From Gammaproteobacteria bacterium (lineage in GTDB: Bacteria; Pseudomonadota; Gammaproteobacteria; Pseudomonadales; Pseudohongiellaceae): a stretch of 64,000 nucleotides of DNA. The position numbers were made by a program, and so were the translations under genes. Under the pieces are notes generated by a model. That model saw only the letters and a program-made list of their open reading frames with translations, was not told the DNA's origin and ran no database searches. This document shows positions 34,301 through 43,728 of the stretch, piece by piece. The number at the start of each line of letters is the position of its first letter. Position 1 is the stretch's first letter. The DNA lies in NCBI GenBank assembly GCA_009844085.1, contig VYCF01000072.1:232021-296020 (forward strand), in the 5' to 3' direction.

Positions 34301-34713
34301 GCGTTGATGTTGACGAACTCGCCGCCGGTGACTGTTTCACCCGCGTGCGGCGCCATGCGCTTGCCGTTGATCAGGGTCAAGGTGGAGTTCTCACCGAGGT
34401 TCCGCAAGTTGACTACCGCGGTTCCCTCGGTTTGAGAGCGCTCGCCCGAACCCTGGTTGGTGAACGAGCCGGAATTCACTTCCAGATTCTTGATGACGTC
34501 CCAGACGATCGCGGCCCCCTGGGCTTCGATGCTGTCGCGATCGATCAACTGCACCGGCGAGGGCGCATCGAGCGGGGTGCCACGAATGAACGAACCGGTG
34601 ACTACGACTTCTTCGATGGCGTCTTCGTCATCCTGGGCGAGTACGGGCATTGACAGGCCGGCCAGTACGGCCAGGGTGATCGCTTTGCGGGCACCCGGAA
34701 ATTTGCTTTGCAT
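31306..34713 (-). CDS. TonB-dependent outer-membrane receptor
   Basis: A 1135-residue receptor. A signal peptide (to about residue 26, MPVLAQDDED) precedes the TonB box-like EEVVVTGSFIRG. The plug domain shows SVQ-type sequence SPVQLIDRDSIEAQGA, LRNLGENSTLTLINGKRM and GGSALYGADAVAGVVNIIMR. The barrel ends in the aromatic C-terminal IYARARWNF. The long form without carboxypeptidase-like repeats resembles receptors for large organic ligands or complex carbohydrates; the ligand is unknown. No TonB-ExbBD is nearby. A strong terminator follows the gene. Confidence 0.93.
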   Translation of the reverse strand: MQSKFPGARKAITLAVLAGLSMPVLAQDDEDAIEEVVVTGSFIRGTPLDAPSPVQLIDRDSIEAQGAAIVWDVIKNLEVNSGSFTNQGSGERSQTEGTAVVNLRNLGENSTLTLINGKRMAPHAGETVTGGEFVNINAIPIVMTDRIEVLTDGGSALYGADAVAGVVNIIMRTDFEGFELYGDIQGVEAAGDAFDQTASAIWGWASDDGDTHFVISAERFERDPLNVLYGNHIDENSQFLATVSSIGGAVSSPAFGSNVNPAYVNEEIRAYNVSQGGEDSAIYADPLCETMVGTTGIPFQYGTLREQRGERSGTCREDVARFNFLENKAERSSVAISFDHTFSESAEFYLFANHSENKVTLQGGGLNNTGGSSTTRGPTVFLAQPGAYLRNPAWGFNSIGQTMELGFFAPHAGLERPSEIPNAPVSMANGGPNIAFWANPRDNIPRDGQRSNFTNTSADLVQAGFRGDFQFNDRDWNYDLGLSWSSTSNEQSYQVFNRERTELAANGLGGPNCTPNGRPDFDFINEPGPFGGAIPQAWDFYGALTQTFFPGYVFTTRESLSYALTSNNHGRDGCMFYNPFLTQFTDPNLANNPELMDWMNQTVLRADKRNKLRVFDAVVGGGLFDMAGGEAAVAVGAQYRERTADSIAPALNFPGLQDRILGYDENGVPNQFHYVANNYECSNCIFNYNNVRTSNSVFGELSLPFMENVESQIALRWEDYGGNIGSELSPKIAMSWRPIDDLLLRGSWSQSFRAPNIGIVEEGLEAGSLVFKDPISNQRVRAGLIDPTPENGEVEQSFTLGGPAPNVGNEYADTYSVGFIWTPSGNLDGLQVQADFWRFEVSDRVLPEPGIVAVQPEIERFLQVRGDPNNYILNDSISADSPVLDVPCDPNALEAEFGRESPERLNCVVNPALYEPPAEGWGISRVTRSETANLITLTLAAINAGQIEADGADVKLAYNWDNELGQFRISTDYTHVRQYKLIGVPGLELGLVDTGIFDAAGTTGNYGNGNHVRSLPDNKGNITFSWQRDQYGLTLINRHIGSYQELSYDFAYETGNDLVRSLLNRKIDSYYTIDAQFRYTHDWDNPAFGNTVFTFGVLDLLDQDLPYREVSPGNYDALVFDPRGRRIYARARWNF

Positions 34714-35048
34714 CTTGATTTACCCTCGATTCCGATAGTGTTTGAGGTTGTTGTGAACGCGACTCGGTCTTGCCGCCGAATTTGCTCAGACGGCTAGTCT
34801 ACTGAATTTTTCTCCAAGATAAAGAGACTTATTGCCAACATTCCGATTTTTTACAAAAGTGTTACCGATCTTCCCATGCTTCAGGTCAACTCATGAATTT
34901 CCTATGAAATTTGAAACAGTGTGTAATCTTGCTGGCAAGCCGGCGAGCGCGGAATTAACCTTGCCGTCTCGAATTGGTTTTCGCGGCCGGGGTTTGCGGC
35001 CGGTCTGATTTCCCGAGCCGGGTCGCGGTTCCGGAAGGAGAATAATCA
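34714..35048. other. Intergenic region between divergent receptor and VOC genes
   Basis: 335 bases without a gene, noticeably more AT-rich than its surroundings between about 34790 and 34930. On the minus strand TTGACC (34889-34884) is a possible -35 for the receptor, but no convincing -10 sits at 16-18 bases. GGAAGGAG just before 35049 is the ribosome site of the VOC gene. No hairpin terminator, riboswitch or small ORF was recognised. Confidence 0.5.
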
Positions 35049-35849
35049 ATGAAGAAATTGCTGCTTTCCTTGCTGATGCTTGCGTTTGCAACGCCGGCGC
35101 TTGGGCAGTTGGCAACGCCCAACCCTGCCGGGCTCACCTATGGCCATGTCCATCTCAACGTCTCGGACATCGAACTGCACAAGCGGATCTGGGTGGAATA
35201 TTTCGACGGTGTAGTAGTGGAAAAGGGGCCGCTGACCGCGGTGCGACTGCCAAACATGCTGGTCGCCCTGACCGAGCGCGAACCCACGATGGGTTCCCGT
35301 GAAACCGTCATGGACCATTTCGGCTTCAAGGTCCGCGATATCGAAAGATTCCTGGAAAAGTGGAGCTCGACCGGATATGAAGTCGGGCGCGTGTTCACCG
35401 GCGCGGAAGGTCAGACCAATGCCTATGTCATGCTGCCCGACGACGTCTATGTGGAATTGCAGGAAGATCAATCATTGCACGTCGAAATCATGGGCTATCA
35501 CGTGCATTTCATCACGCCGGGCCATGAAGAACTGCTGAAATGGTACACCCGCGTATTCGGCCTGGAAATCCGCCCCCGCGGTTCGATCGCCACGACCACA
35601 AACGCGCCCGGAATGAATCTGAGCTTCGGCGCCACCGACCAGGAACGCGCCGCCACCCAGGGCGCGGCGATCGACCATATCGGCTTCGAAATCGACAATC
35701 TCGAAGCCTTTTGCCGTGACCTTGAAGCCAAGGGGATCGAGTTCGATGTGCCGTACCGCGAAATCCCGGCCATCGAACTCAAGATCGCCTTCATCACCGA
35801 CCCCGCCGGCGTCCGCATCGAACTGACCGAAGGCTACGACGAGTACTGA
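35049..35849 (+). CDS. Exported VOC-superfamily (glyoxalase/dioxygenase-fold) protein
   Basis: A 266-residue protein with a signal peptide (MKKLLLSLLMLAFATPALGQ) and two VOC modules. The first begins YGHVHLNVSDIELHKR, the second HVHFITPGHEELLKWYTRVF. Repeated beta-alpha-beta units and possible metal-binding His and Glu (HVHLN, YVELQ, HIGFEI, RIELTEG) fit the fold. The activity is not identifiable. The substrate may be taken up by the neighbouring TonB receptor (inference from position only). Confidence 0.82.
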   Translation: MKKLLLSLLMLAFATPALGQLATPNPAGLTYGHVHLNVSDIELHKRIWVEYFDGVVVEKGPLTAVRLPNMLVALTEREPTMGSRETVMDHFGFKVRDIERFLEKWSSTGYEVGRVFTGAEGQTNAYVMLPDDVYVELQEDQSLHVEIMGYHVHFITPGHEELLKWYTRVFGLEIRPRGSIATTTNAPGMNLSFGATDQERAATQGAAIDHIGFEIDNLEAFCRDLEAKGIEFDVPYREIPAIELKIAFITDPAGVRIELTEGYDEY

Positions 35850-35856
35850 TCTCCGG

Positions 35857-36567
35857 TCAGTGCAGGATTTCGTGCCGTGCCTCCAGCGGCATCAGGGCGG
35901 CGCGGATCGTGCTGCCCCAGATGAGGTTGCCCAGCGTATTGAAGTGCAGATCGTCGTCGATGAAGATGTCGGTCATCACCGTGCCGTCGGCCTTCATGAA
36001 AGGCGTTACCGCGTCGACGTAATGCACCAGCGGGTCGGTTTCCGCGACCGCTTTCAATTGCCCGTTCACCTTTTGCGCGGCCGGCCACACATCCACTCTC
36101 GCAACGCTCGGCTTGACCGACATCACATAGACGCGCGTTTCCGGCAATTCTTCGTGGACTTTGGCGACAATCTGTTTGAAATTGTCGACGATTTCGTCTT
36201 CCGGAATCCGGCCCCAGGTGTCGTTGTCGCCTTCGTAGATAAGGATGGCGCGGGGCTTGTAACGCAGCGCTACCCGGTCCAGGTGGTACAAGGCTTCCTG
36301 CATCGTGCTGCCGCCGAAGCCGCGGGCGATTACCGTCAGCGGCGCCAGCGCGGCGGCGGCCTGATCGTTCCAGCGCGCGATGCTCGAGGAGCCGGTCAAG
36401 ACGATGGCGCCTTCGGGCGGAGGCGAAGCCCGGTCCTGTTCGTCGAAGGCCTGCATCGCCGGTTCCCAGCGGATTGGATCGATTTCCTGTTGGGCGAAGC
36501 CGGCCTGGCCGGCGAGCAGCAATAGTACGATAGCGGCAACAAAGGGGATTCTGCTGAGAAATTGCAT
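35857..36567 (-). CDS. Exported SGNH/GDSL-family hydrolase
   Basis: A 236-residue protein with a signal peptide to about residue 25 (LLAGQAGFAQQE). SGNH blocks are visible: the nucleophile Ser in VLTGSSSIARW, the Gly in ARGFGGSTMQEAL, YEGDNDTWGR with Asn, and the C-terminal Asp/His in IDDDLHFNTLG. Such enzymes are esterases or acetyl-esterases. GGGAGGATAAC precedes the ATG. Convergent with the VOC gene. Confidence 0.88.
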   Translation of the reverse strand: MQFLSRIPFVAAIVLLLLAGQAGFAQQEIDPIRWEPAMQAFDEQDRASPPPEGAIVLTGSSSIARWNDQAAAALAPLTVIARGFGGSTMQEALYHLDRVALRYKPRAILIYEGDNDTWGRIPEDEIVDNFKQIVAKVHEELPETRVYVMSVKPSVARVDVWPAAQKVNGQLKAVAETDPLVHYVDAVTPFMKADGTVMTDIFIDDDLHFNTLGNLIWGSTIRAALMPLEARHEILH

Positions 36568-36649
36568 TGTTATCCTCCCGGATATGATTGAGGCGGATCA
36601 GATTTGGCCGAGCGGCCAGTGTATACCAGATTTGTAACTCGCGATCTCC

Positions 36650-38029
36650 CTATCTCTCGACCAACGCCAGATTGTAAGGATCGTTTCCCACGCCGGTCAC
36701 CGTGCCGACGACACTGCGCGATTGCAGATCGATCACGTATATGTGACCGGACTCCTGGGAATATGGCTGTGTCACAGCTCCGCCGCTGATGACGGCGAAC
36801 CGGCCATCGGAGGTGATCGCCGAACCCTTGGGGCGGGCTGGTTGACCGTCCTCCCTGACCAGCGGGATGCGCGCGACTTCGGCGTCGGGGTCGCCGGCCA
36901 GAGCCAGTTCCAGGTTCACTATGGAAACGTTATTGGCTCTATAGTTCGGAACGACGATCTCCCGGCCGTCCGGCGTGACTGACGGAATGAACGGATGTGT
37001 CTGCTCTGCGGGATCGTCTGTGCCTGTCACGATGCGCGCGACCTCGGCATTGTCCGCGCCCTCGCTCGCCCGATCGACGTCGATAATCGAAATCGCGTTG
37101 CCTGTACGGTCCTCCTGCTGGCTTCTGCCGTTGGCGACGATGATATGGCGCCCATCGGGCGTGGCGGTGATGCCCCAGGGGCCGACCTGGGCCGGTATGC
37201 GGCCGACCTCGGCAAGCCGGTTCCCTTCCAGGATTAGTGAGAGATCAACAACCGACACATCGTTCGTGCCCCCGTTGGCGGTAAACACGAAGGCGTTGCC
37301 GTCGCCGGCGAGACCCAGCGCCAGGCCGTTCGGGTTGGGGAAACATCCCCAGGTGGGGTCCGGTGAAAGAACGGCCAGATTTCTCGGCGGCCCATAGGGG
37401 GAAACGTAAGGCACCGGATAGTCCCCGCAGGCGAAACCGGGAGAGCCCAAGGCCAGTTCCACCGTGCCGCGCAGGCTTCCGGTCCGCCGGTCGACGAAGG
37501 TGATGCGATTGCCTCCGTCCTCGGTCAGGTTGTTCTCGGCGTTGGCGATGATGAGCATGTCCTGCCACAACGCTACGCCGACGGCTCCGAACGCTCCCGA
37601 GTCCAGGTGGCGCTGCAGCGCGTTCGCAGTCCCGTCGTTTGCCGGATCGAGAACCGCGTCCACGTCGAGCACCGCGATCTGCCCCCGGCCGCCGTGTTGT
37701 CTGAATTCCGCGTTATCGATGGCGCCATGGTGATTCACCACGTATACCGTGCCGCCGTCCTCGCTTACGACGAGATTGGCGGGATCACCGAGTAACTGAC
37801 CGTCCAATCGGTCCAGGGCGACCTTGCCGCGGCTGAGGATCGCGTTCGACGTGTTGTCGTTTTCGGGAGCGACGGCGTCGCCGAAAGAAATCGCGTACAG
37901 GTAGGGAAGCCTGCGTCCCGTCGCGAGAACGTAAGTGCTCTGGGCGGCGGCCTCGTACACGCTGGTCGCCGCCAGCAGGGCGGCAATAACCAGCGTCATG
38001 CTCCGGATCGACAATTTCGGGACAGCCAT
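36650..38029 (-). CDS. Exported YncE-like beta-propeller protein
   Basis: A 459-residue protein with a signal peptide to about residue 29 (YEAAAQSTY). It has repeated blade motifs such as VVSEDGGTVYVVNHHG, ITATPDGRHIIVANGRS, SVTPDGREIVVPNYRANNVS and ITSDGRFAVISGG, consistent with a seven-bladed 40-residue-repeat propeller. No catalytic residues are recognised, so a binding or scaffolding role in the periplasm is likely. GGAGGG lies upstream. Confidence 0.82.
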   Translation of the reverse strand: MAVPKLSIRSMTLVIAALLAATSVYEAAAQSTYVLATGRRLPYLYAISFGDAVAPENDNTSNAILSRGKVALDRLDGQLLGDPANLVVSEDGGTVYVVNHHGAIDNAEFRQHGGRGQIAVLDVDAVLDPANDGTANALQRHLDSGAFGAVGVALWQDMLIIANAENNLTEDGGNRITFVDRRTGSLRGTVELALGSPGFACGDYPVPYVSPYGPPRNLAVLSPDPTWGCFPNPNGLALGLAGDGNAFVFTANGGTNDVSVVDLSLILEGNRLAEVGRIPAQVGPWGITATPDGRHIIVANGRSQQEDRTGNAISIIDVDRASEGADNAEVARIVTGTDDPAEQTHPFIPSVTPDGREIVVPNYRANNVSIVNLELALAGDPDAEVARIPLVREDGQPARPKGSAITSDGRFAVISGGAVTQPYSQESGHIYVIDLQSRSVVGTVTGVGNDPYNLALVER

Positions 38030-38050
38030 GGCTTTCCCTCCTGCCCGTTG

Positions 38051-39205
38051 TCAGAACGAATGAAGGGCGGCGTAGCGGTCGCGATGGAAGCCGGCGTCGC
38101 CGAGAAATTGCTGGGCGACGCGGGCGCGCTTGAGGAAGAAGCCGATGTCGAATTCGTCCGTCATGCCGATGCCGCCATGCATCTGGATGCCTTCGTTGCT
38201 GACCAGAAAGAACACTTCCGACAATTTCGCTTTCGCCGCGCTGGCGAGACGCGCGATCCGGTCTTTGTCGCTTGCCGGATCGTCCAGTGCGGCGAGCGCG
38301 GCGCGAACCAGCGATCTGCCCAGCTCGATTTCGTTATACATTTCCGCGGCGCGATGTTGCAATGCCTGAAACGCGCCGATGGGGACGCCGAACTGCTCGC
38401 GCTGGCGCAGAAAGTCCAGGGTGCGCTCGAATACTTCCTCGATGCTGCCGAGCATTTCCGCCGCCAGGCCGATGCGGGCGATATCGAGCACGCGGTCGAG
38501 AGTTTCCCGGGCAACCGCCGTCCCGCCAAGCAAGTCGTCGACTTTCACCGCCACATCGTTCAAGGCGATATTGGCGCAATTGCGGCCGTCGACCATGATC
38601 GTGCGCGTTACCTCCAGTCCGGGAGCGGTTGCATCGACCAGGAACAGGCCAATGTTCGCAGGGCTTTCGGTCCCGTCATCGATGCGCGCGACAACGACAA
38701 TCCGGTCGGCCACGTGCCCGTCGAGCACGAAAGTCTTGCCGCCGTTGAGTGCAAATCCGCCGTTTCGGGGAACAGCCGCGGTCTCGATGCGCCCGGGATC
38801 GTGGGCGAACCGTTCGTCCAGCGCGAAAGCGAGCAGCAATTCGCCGGCGACAATCCGGGGCAGCAATTCCGCCTTCTGCGCTTCGCTGCCAGTTTCGAGG
38901 ATTGCATTCGCTCCCAGAAGAACCGTGGCGATCAGCGGTGAATCCACCAGCGTGCGGCCTGTCTCCTCGAGCATCAGGCCAAGACCGGTATGGCCGAATC
39001 CATAACCGTCGTATGCCTCCGGGATCGCCATGCCGGTCCAGCCGAGCTCTACCATCCGCCGCCACAGGTCGCGGTCGAAGCCATCGGCGTCCCGGCTGTC
39101 GCGCAATTTGCGATGCAGGGAAAGCGGCGCCTGCTCACGGCAAAATCCCCGGGCCGATTCCCGCAACAGTTGCTGTTCTTCGTTCAGCAGTAGTGAGTCG
39201 GCCAT
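38051..39205 (-). CDS. Acyl-CoA dehydrogenase family protein, probably non-catalytic partner subunit
   Basis: A 384-residue FAD-dependent acyl-CoA dehydrogenase homologue, from SLLLNEEQQLLRESARGFC to HGGIGMTDEFDIGFFLKRA. In the C-terminal region where classical members carry the Glu base (IEGGTAEIQ in its neighbour) it reads AQQFLGDAGFHRDR, with no equivalent Glu. Paired genes of this kind form mixed tetramers in steroid and branched acyl-CoA breakdown. It lies 4 bases downstream of the 39210-40439 gene, so the two are probably one enzyme (inference). Confidence 0.88.
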   Translation of the reverse strand: MADSLLLNEEQQLLRESARGFCREQAPLSLHRKLRDSRDADGFDRDLWRRMVELGWTGMAIPEAYDGYGFGHTGLGLMLEETGRTLVDSPLIATVLLGANAILETGSEAQKAELLPRIVAGELLLAFALDERFAHDPGRIETAAVPRNGGFALNGGKTFVLDGHVADRIVVVARIDDGTESPANIGLFLVDATAPGLEVTRTIMVDGRNCANIALNDVAVKVDDLLGGTAVARETLDRVLDIARIGLAAEMLGSIEEVFERTLDFLRQREQFGVPIGAFQALQHRAAEMYNEIELGRSLVRAALAALDDPASDKDRIARLASAAKAKLSEVFFLVSNEGIQMHGGIGMTDEFDIGFFLKRARVAQQFLGDAGFHRDRYAALHSF

Positions 39206-39209
39206 GAGA

Positions 39210-40439
39210 CTAGCGTTTTCCGCGCAGAATGCCGGTCAGGTCAGGCAAGTCGAGCACTCGCCTGGCAATCACGTTTAGCTGGATTTCGGCGGTGCCGCCT
39301 TCGATGGAATTGGCTTTCGAGCGCAGCCATTCCCGCGCCAGCGACAATTCGTCTTCGTCGAAGCCCTCGCCTTCCCAGCCCAGCGCCCGGTTGCCGGCGG
39401 CGTCGAGCAGCAGTTCACAGCGGCGCTTGTTCAACTCGCAGCCGTAATACTTGAGCATCGAGGAGATGTGGTTGGGTCCGCCCCCCTCGGATTCCTCGGC
39501 GCTGCGCCGCGATGTCAGAGCGAATGCCTCGGAGTCGATCTTGAATTGTGCGATGCGGTCGCGCAGCACGGGATCGGAGAGTTTCTCCGCATCGCCGCGG
39601 TAACGCATGGCGATGCTTTCCACGGTCCCTTCCGAAGCGCCCCCGCCTTCGGCCTGGCCGCCGGCAAGGCCGAAGCCTGAAATCATCGTGCGTTCGTGTT
39701 GCAGCAGCCGCTTGGCGATGGTCCAGCCGTCGTTCAGGCGGCCGACGATGTTGCCGGCGGGCGCTTTCACATCGTCGAAAAAGGTCTCGCAGAAAGGCGA
39801 TGAGCCGCTGATAAGCTGGATCGGCCTGGTGCTGACGCCTTCGCTGTCCATGTCGAACAGAATGAAACTGATGCCCTGATACTTGGGCGCTTCGAAATCG
39901 GTGCGCACGAGGCAGAAGATCCAGTCGGCCTTGTCGGCGTAGGAAGTCCAGATCTTGGAGCCGCTGATTATGTAGTGATCGCCATGCAGGTCGGCACGGG
40001 TATTGAGGCTTGCCAGGTCGGAGCCCGAACCGGGTTCGGAATAACCCTGGCACCAGCGGATTTCTCCGCGCACGATCTTCGGCAGATGTTCAAGTCGTTG
40101 TTCATGGGTGCCGAATTCGAGCAACACCGGCCCGAGCATGCTGATGCCGAAACTCGTCAGCGCGGGACGCGCGTGGATTCGCGAGAGTTCTTCGGCAAGA
40201 ATTTCCGCCTGGGCCGAACTCAGTCCGCCGCCGCCGTACTCCGCCGGCCATTGCGGGCAGGTCCAGCCTTTTGCGGCCATTCGCTCGAGCCAGAGCTTGC
40301 TGTCGGGATTCGCGTATTCGGCATTGCGCCCGCCCCAGACCACCTCTTCCGGCGGCATCGGCGTGCGCATCGAAGCCGGACAGTTTTCTTCCAGCCAGTC
40401 GCGGGTTTCCTGCCGGAATCGTTCGAGTTCGCCGCTCAT
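39210..40439 (-). CDS. Acyl-CoA dehydrogenase
   Basis: A 409-residue protein. The ATG at 40439 overlaps the stop of the alcohol dehydrogenase gene (ATGA). The frame is open much further upstream, to 41183, but that part is out-of-frame alcohol dehydrogenase sequence. Family features: WCQGYSEPGSGSDLASL (FAD/substrate loop), SYADKADWIFCLVRTD, and the C-terminal SIEGGTAEIQLNVIARRVL with a candidate catalytic Glu. Likely catalytic subunit with the downstream homologue. The acyl substrate is not evident. Confidence 0.92.
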   Translation of the reverse strand: MSGELERFRQETRDWLEENCPASMRTPMPPEEVVWGGRNAEYANPDSKLWLERMAAKGWTCPQWPAEYGGGGLSSAQAEILAEELSRIHARPALTSFGISMLGPVLLEFGTHEQRLEHLPKIVRGEIRWCQGYSEPGSGSDLASLNTRADLHGDHYIISGSKIWTSYADKADWIFCLVRTDFEAPKYQGISFILFDMDSEGVSTRPIQLISGSSPFCETFFDDVKAPAGNIVGRLNDGWTIAKRLLQHERTMISGFGLAGGQAEGGGASEGTVESIAMRYRGDAEKLSDPVLRDRIAQFKIDSEAFALTSRRSAEESEGGGPNHISSMLKYYGCELNKRRCELLLDAAGNRALGWEGEGFDEDELSLAREWLRSKANSIEGGTAEIQLNVIARRVLDLPDLTGILRGKR

Positions 40440-41482
40440 GCCGGTTCCGTGACGAGTACCTGCCGTCCTTCCACCTTGCCTGCTTTCAGGTCCGCCAGCG
40501 CCGCGGTGGCCTCGCCCAATGGCCGCTCGGTGATTCGGATCGGATCGATCCTGCCGGCGCGCACGAGTTCCATCAGTTCGGAGAAGTCCTGCAAGCTGCC
40601 CACGTAGCTGCCCTGGATGATGCGGGCGTTCATGGGCAGAAAGGGGATGGGCATGTTCAAGGCGCCGCCGTACAGGCCTACGATGATCAGGGCGCCGCCC
40701 TTGCGCAGGCAGCCCAGGCCGAAATTGACCGTCGCTTCGTTGCCGACGAAGTCGAGCGCGGCAAACGCGCCCCCGGTCGCCTTGCGGATTTCCTTCGCCG
40801 ACTGCGGTTCGCCGGCATTCCAGGTCCGGCTCACGCCGAGATCTCTTGCGGCCTGCAACTTGGCTTCGTCGATATCGACGACGATGGGATCGATCTCCAG
40901 GGCCGAGCGGGCGATCTGGATCGCCATCATGCCGACGCCGCCGGCGCCGATGATGACGACTTCGTCGCCGGGGCGGATTTCGCCGACTCTCTTCAGGGCG
41001 CCGTACGCGGTCAGTCCGGAACAGGCGTAGGTCGCCGCCAGTGAGCCGGGGACGCGGCCGCAGTCGAACAGGTAACGCGGATGCGGCGCCAGCACATGAT
41101 CGGCGAAGCCGCCGGGAGCGACGATGCCGATCGCGCGGCCGGGCGTACAAAGTTGTTCCTCGCCGCGCGCGCAGATGGGGCAATTACCGCAGCCGATCCA
41201 GGGGAAGACCACCCGGCGGTCGCCGGCGGCAAGGCCTTCGGCATCGGGACCGAGAGCGACGACTTCGCCATAGATTTCGTGGCCGAGCACTTGCCCCGGC
41301 CGGCCCACTTCGAGTTGCTTGCCATGGCCGAGTTCGAATACGCCTTCATGCAGATGGATGTCGGAATGGCAGACGCCGCAGGCGAGCGTCTTCAGCAGCA
41401 CTTCCGTACCTTGCGGTACGGGCGTCTCGGCGGACACTTCCGCCAGCGGAGCGCCCGGAGCCGTGGTTTGGTACGAAATCAT
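40436..41482 (-). CDS. Zinc-dependent alcohol dehydrogenase (MDR family)
   Basis: A 348-residue medium-chain dehydrogenase. Catalytic zinc ligands lie in ACGVCHSDIHLHEG and GQVLGHEIYGEV, and structural zinc cysteines in CGNCPICARGEEQLC. The NAD-binding motif is VIIGAGGVGMMAIQIA. The ATG at 41482 sits 2 bases after the upstream stop; the longer frame to 42097 is shadow sequence. Placed between a hydratase/3-hydroxyacyl-CoA dehydrogenase and two acyl-CoA dehydrogenases, it probably oxidises an alcohol intermediate or hydroxyacyl-CoA of the same pathway. Confidence 0.92.
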   Translation of the reverse strand: MISYQTTAPGAPLAEVSAETPVPQGTEVLLKTLACGVCHSDIHLHEGVFELGHGKQLEVGRPGQVLGHEIYGEVVALGPDAEGLAAGDRRVVFPWIGCGNCPICARGEEQLCTPGRAIGIVAPGGFADHVLAPHPRYLFDCGRVPGSLAATYACSGLTAYGALKRVGEIRPGDEVVIIGAGGVGMMAIQIARSALEIDPIVVDIDEAKLQAARDLGVSRTWNAGEPQSAKEIRKATGGAFAALDFVGNEATVNFGLGCLRKGGALIIVGLYGGALNMPIPFLPMNARIIQGSYVGSLQDFSELMELVRAGRIDPIRITERPLGEATAALADLKAGKVEGRQVLVTEPA

Positions 41483-41484
41483 TT

Positions 41485-43587
41485 TCAGGCTTGCTGTTTG
41501 TCCCAGGCGGCGAAGCTGCCGCCGCTTTCGGCGAGTTCCCGCAGCAGGTTCGCTGGTTGCCAGTTCTTCTCGCCGTGCCGGTCCTGGAATTCCAGGATCT
41601 GCTCGTACACGCTTTTCAGTCCCACCTGATCGGCGTAGAACATCGGGCCGCCCTTGGCGGCCGGAAAGGCGTATCCGTAGACGTAGACAATGTCGATGTC
41701 GGACGCGCGCTGGGCGATCCCCTCTTCGAGGATCTTCGCGCCTTCGTTTACCAGCGGATACATGCATCGGGCGATGATTTCCTCCTCGCTGATCTCGCGT
41801 TGCTCGATGCCGAACTTTTCGGCTTCCTCGCGGATCATGGCTTCGACTTCGGGGTCGGAATTGCGCGCCCTGGTTTCGCTGTCGTACTTGTAATAACCGG
41901 CGCCGGTCTTCTGGCCAAGGCGGCCCGATTCCACCAGCCGGGTGCTGACGGCGTAAGGGCGCGGGTCGTCGCCTTCGGTCTTGCGCGACTGCCGCGCCTT
42001 GTAGCCGACGTCGAGTCCCGCCAGATCGCCCATGGCGACCGGACCCATGGCCATGCCGAATTTCTCCAGCGTCGAATCGACCTGCTGCGGCGTACAACCT
42101 TCAAGCAGGAGCAATTGCGCTTCGCGGCCATAGCCGGTGAGCATGCGGTTGCCGATGAATCCGTAGCAGACCCCGGACAAGGCGCAGACCTTGCCAATTC
42201 GCTTACCCAGCCCCATGGTCGTGGCAAGCACGTCGTCCGCGGTTTTCTCGCCGCGCACGACTTCAAGCAGCCGCATGACGTTGGCGGGGCTGAAAAAATG
42301 CGTGCCGAGTACGTCCTGCGGCCGCGAAGTGGCGGCGGCGATGGCGTCCACGTCCTGATAGGACGTGTTGGTGGCGAGAATCGCCCCGGCTTTGCAGGTC
42401 TTGTCGAGCTTGGCGAAGATTTCCTTTTTCAGGTCGAGATTTTCGAATACGGCTTCGATCACGATGTCCGCTCCAGCGATATCCGCGTAGTCCGTGGCGC
42501 CCGTGATCAGGCCCATGCGCTGTTTCACGTCGTCCTCCCTGAGCTTGCCGCGCTTGACCGTGATTCCGTAGTTCTTGCGGATGATTTTCAGGCCGCGGTC
42601 GAGCGCTTCCTCGTTGACTTCCAGCAATACGACCGGAATGCCCACGTTGGCGAAACACATGGCGATGCCTCCGCCCATGGTGCCGCCGCCGATGATCGCC
42701 GCCTGTTTGATCTCCCTTGTCGGCGTCTCGCGGGGCAATCCCTTGATCTTGGCCGCCAGGCGTTCGGAAAAGAAGATATGGCGCATGGCGGCGGATTCGG
42801 TCGAAGTGACGAGTTCGACGAACAACTCCCGCTCGCGTTTCAGCGCCTTGTCGAAAGGCAGATTGACCGCGGCTTCCAGGCAACTGACGATGCGATCCGG
42901 AGCGATCTGGCCGCGGGCGCGGGCATTGACCCGCTTCCGCGCCTGTTCGAAGAAGCCGGGCTCGATGGTGGCCGGATCGATATTGATGTCGCGAATGCGC
43001 TTGAGCGGCGCGCCGGAAGCGACCAGATCCCGCGCGTAGCCGATTGCGCCTTCGACCAGGTCGCCTTCGATGATTTCATTGACGAGGCCCATGTCGTGAG
43101 CCTTCTTCGCCGGAACCGGGTTGCCCGAAGTGATGATGTCGAGTGCGGCCTTGACTCCGGCCAGCCGTGGCAGCCGCTGGGTGCCTCCGGCGCCGGGCAG
43201 CAATCCCAGCTTGACCTCGGGCAGACCGACTTTCGCGCTGGCGATGGCGCAGCGGTAGTGGCAGGCCAGCGCGACCTCGAAGCCGCCGCCGAGAGCGGTG
43301 CCGTGAATCGCGGCAATCACGGGTTTGCTCGAGTTTTCAATCGCGCTGAGCACTTCCTGCAGCCCGGGCTCCTTGGGCGGCTTGCCGAATTCCGTGATGT
43401 CGGCGCCGGCGATGAACGTCCTGCCTTCGCAGCACAACACGATGGCTTCGGATTTATCTTTCTGCGCCTGTCCGACGGCATTGAGAAGGCCTTCGCGCAC
43501 GCGTTGCGCCAGGGCGTTCACCGGTGGATTGTTGACACTGATAATGCCGATCTTGCCCTGTTTCGAATAACTTACTGCCTGTGACAT
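41485..43587 (-). CDS. Enoyl-CoA hydratase / 3-hydroxyacyl-CoA dehydrogenase (FadB/FadJ-like)
   Basis: A 700-residue bifunctional beta-oxidation enzyme. The N-terminal crotonase domain shows [35 protein letters not shown] and a second catalytic Glu region [20 protein letters not shown]. The dehydrogenase domain has [19 protein letters not shown] for NAD and the C-terminal helical domains. The ATG at 43587 has AGGAG just upstream; the frame extends to 43677 without a ribosome site. First gene of the minus-strand catabolic operon. Confidence 0.94.
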   Translation of the reverse strand: MSQAVSYSKQGKIGIISVNNPPVNALAQRVREGLLNAVGQAQKDKSEAIVLCCEGRTFIAGADITEFGKPPKEPGLQEVLSAIENSSKPVIAAIHGTALGGGFEVALACHYRCAIASAKVGLPEVKLGLLPGAGGTQRLPRLAGVKAALDIITSGNPVPAKKAHDMGLVNEIIEGDLVEGAIGYARDLVASGAPLKRIRDINIDPATIEPGFFEQARKRVNARARGQIAPDRIVSCLEAAVNLPFDKALKRERELFVELVTSTESAAMRHIFFSERLAAKIKGLPRETPTREIKQAAIIGGGTMGGGIAMCFANVGIPVVLLEVNEEALDRGLKIIRKNYGITVKRGKLREDDVKQRMGLITGATDYADIAGADIVIEAVFENLDLKKEIFAKLDKTCKAGAILATNTSYQDVDAIAAATSRPQDVLGTHFFSPANVMRLLEVVRGEKTADDVLATTMGLGKRIGKVCALSGVCYGFIGNRMLTGYGREAQLLLLEGCTPQQVDSTLEKFGMAMGPVAMGDLAGLDVGYKARQSRKTEGDDPRPYAVSTRLVESGRLGQKTGAGYYKYDSETRARNSDPEVEAMIREEAEKFGIEQREISEEEIIARCMYPLVNEGAKILEEGIAQRASDIDIVYVYGYAFPAAKGGPMFYADQVGLKSVYEQILEFQDRHGEKNWQPANLLRELAESGGSFAAWDKQQA

Positions 43588-43627
43588 ATTGGCTCCTGGG
43601 AGTGGCCGGACGGCTGAGGCGGGCGCC

Positions 43628-43655
43628 ATAATATCACAGCATAAGGAGTGGTAAA
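43628..43655 (-). promoter_or_regulatory. Possible promoter of the fadB-like operon
   Basis: Minus strand: -35 TTTACC (43655-43650), 16-base spacer, -10 TATTAT (43633-43628). It precedes the operon start at 43587 by about 40 bases. No fatty-acid regulator site was recognised. Confidence 0.45.
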
Positions 43656-43728
43656 CCCGCCGGGCCGGGCGCTGCAAAAGCCGTTCCGGCTGTGGTAACT
43701 TGGCGCGTTTTGCACAGGTTGGGCAGAC

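Noticed and set aside
40440..41183. N-terminal extension of the acyl-CoA dehydrogenase at 39210-40439
   Set aside because: The frame is open, but the sequence is the alcohol dehydrogenase gene read out of frame. The ATGA overlap at 40436-40439 marks the real start.
41483..42097. N-terminal extension of the alcohol dehydrogenase
   Set aside because: It is fadB-like sequence out of frame; the MDR family N-terminus begins at the ATG at 41482.
41041..43584. An 847-codon plus-strand ORF
   Set aside because: It lies antisense to the alcohol dehydrogenase and fadB-like genes, both with full family motifs. Its translation is Arg/Gly/Ala-rich without any recognisable motif, as expected from GC-rich codon bias.
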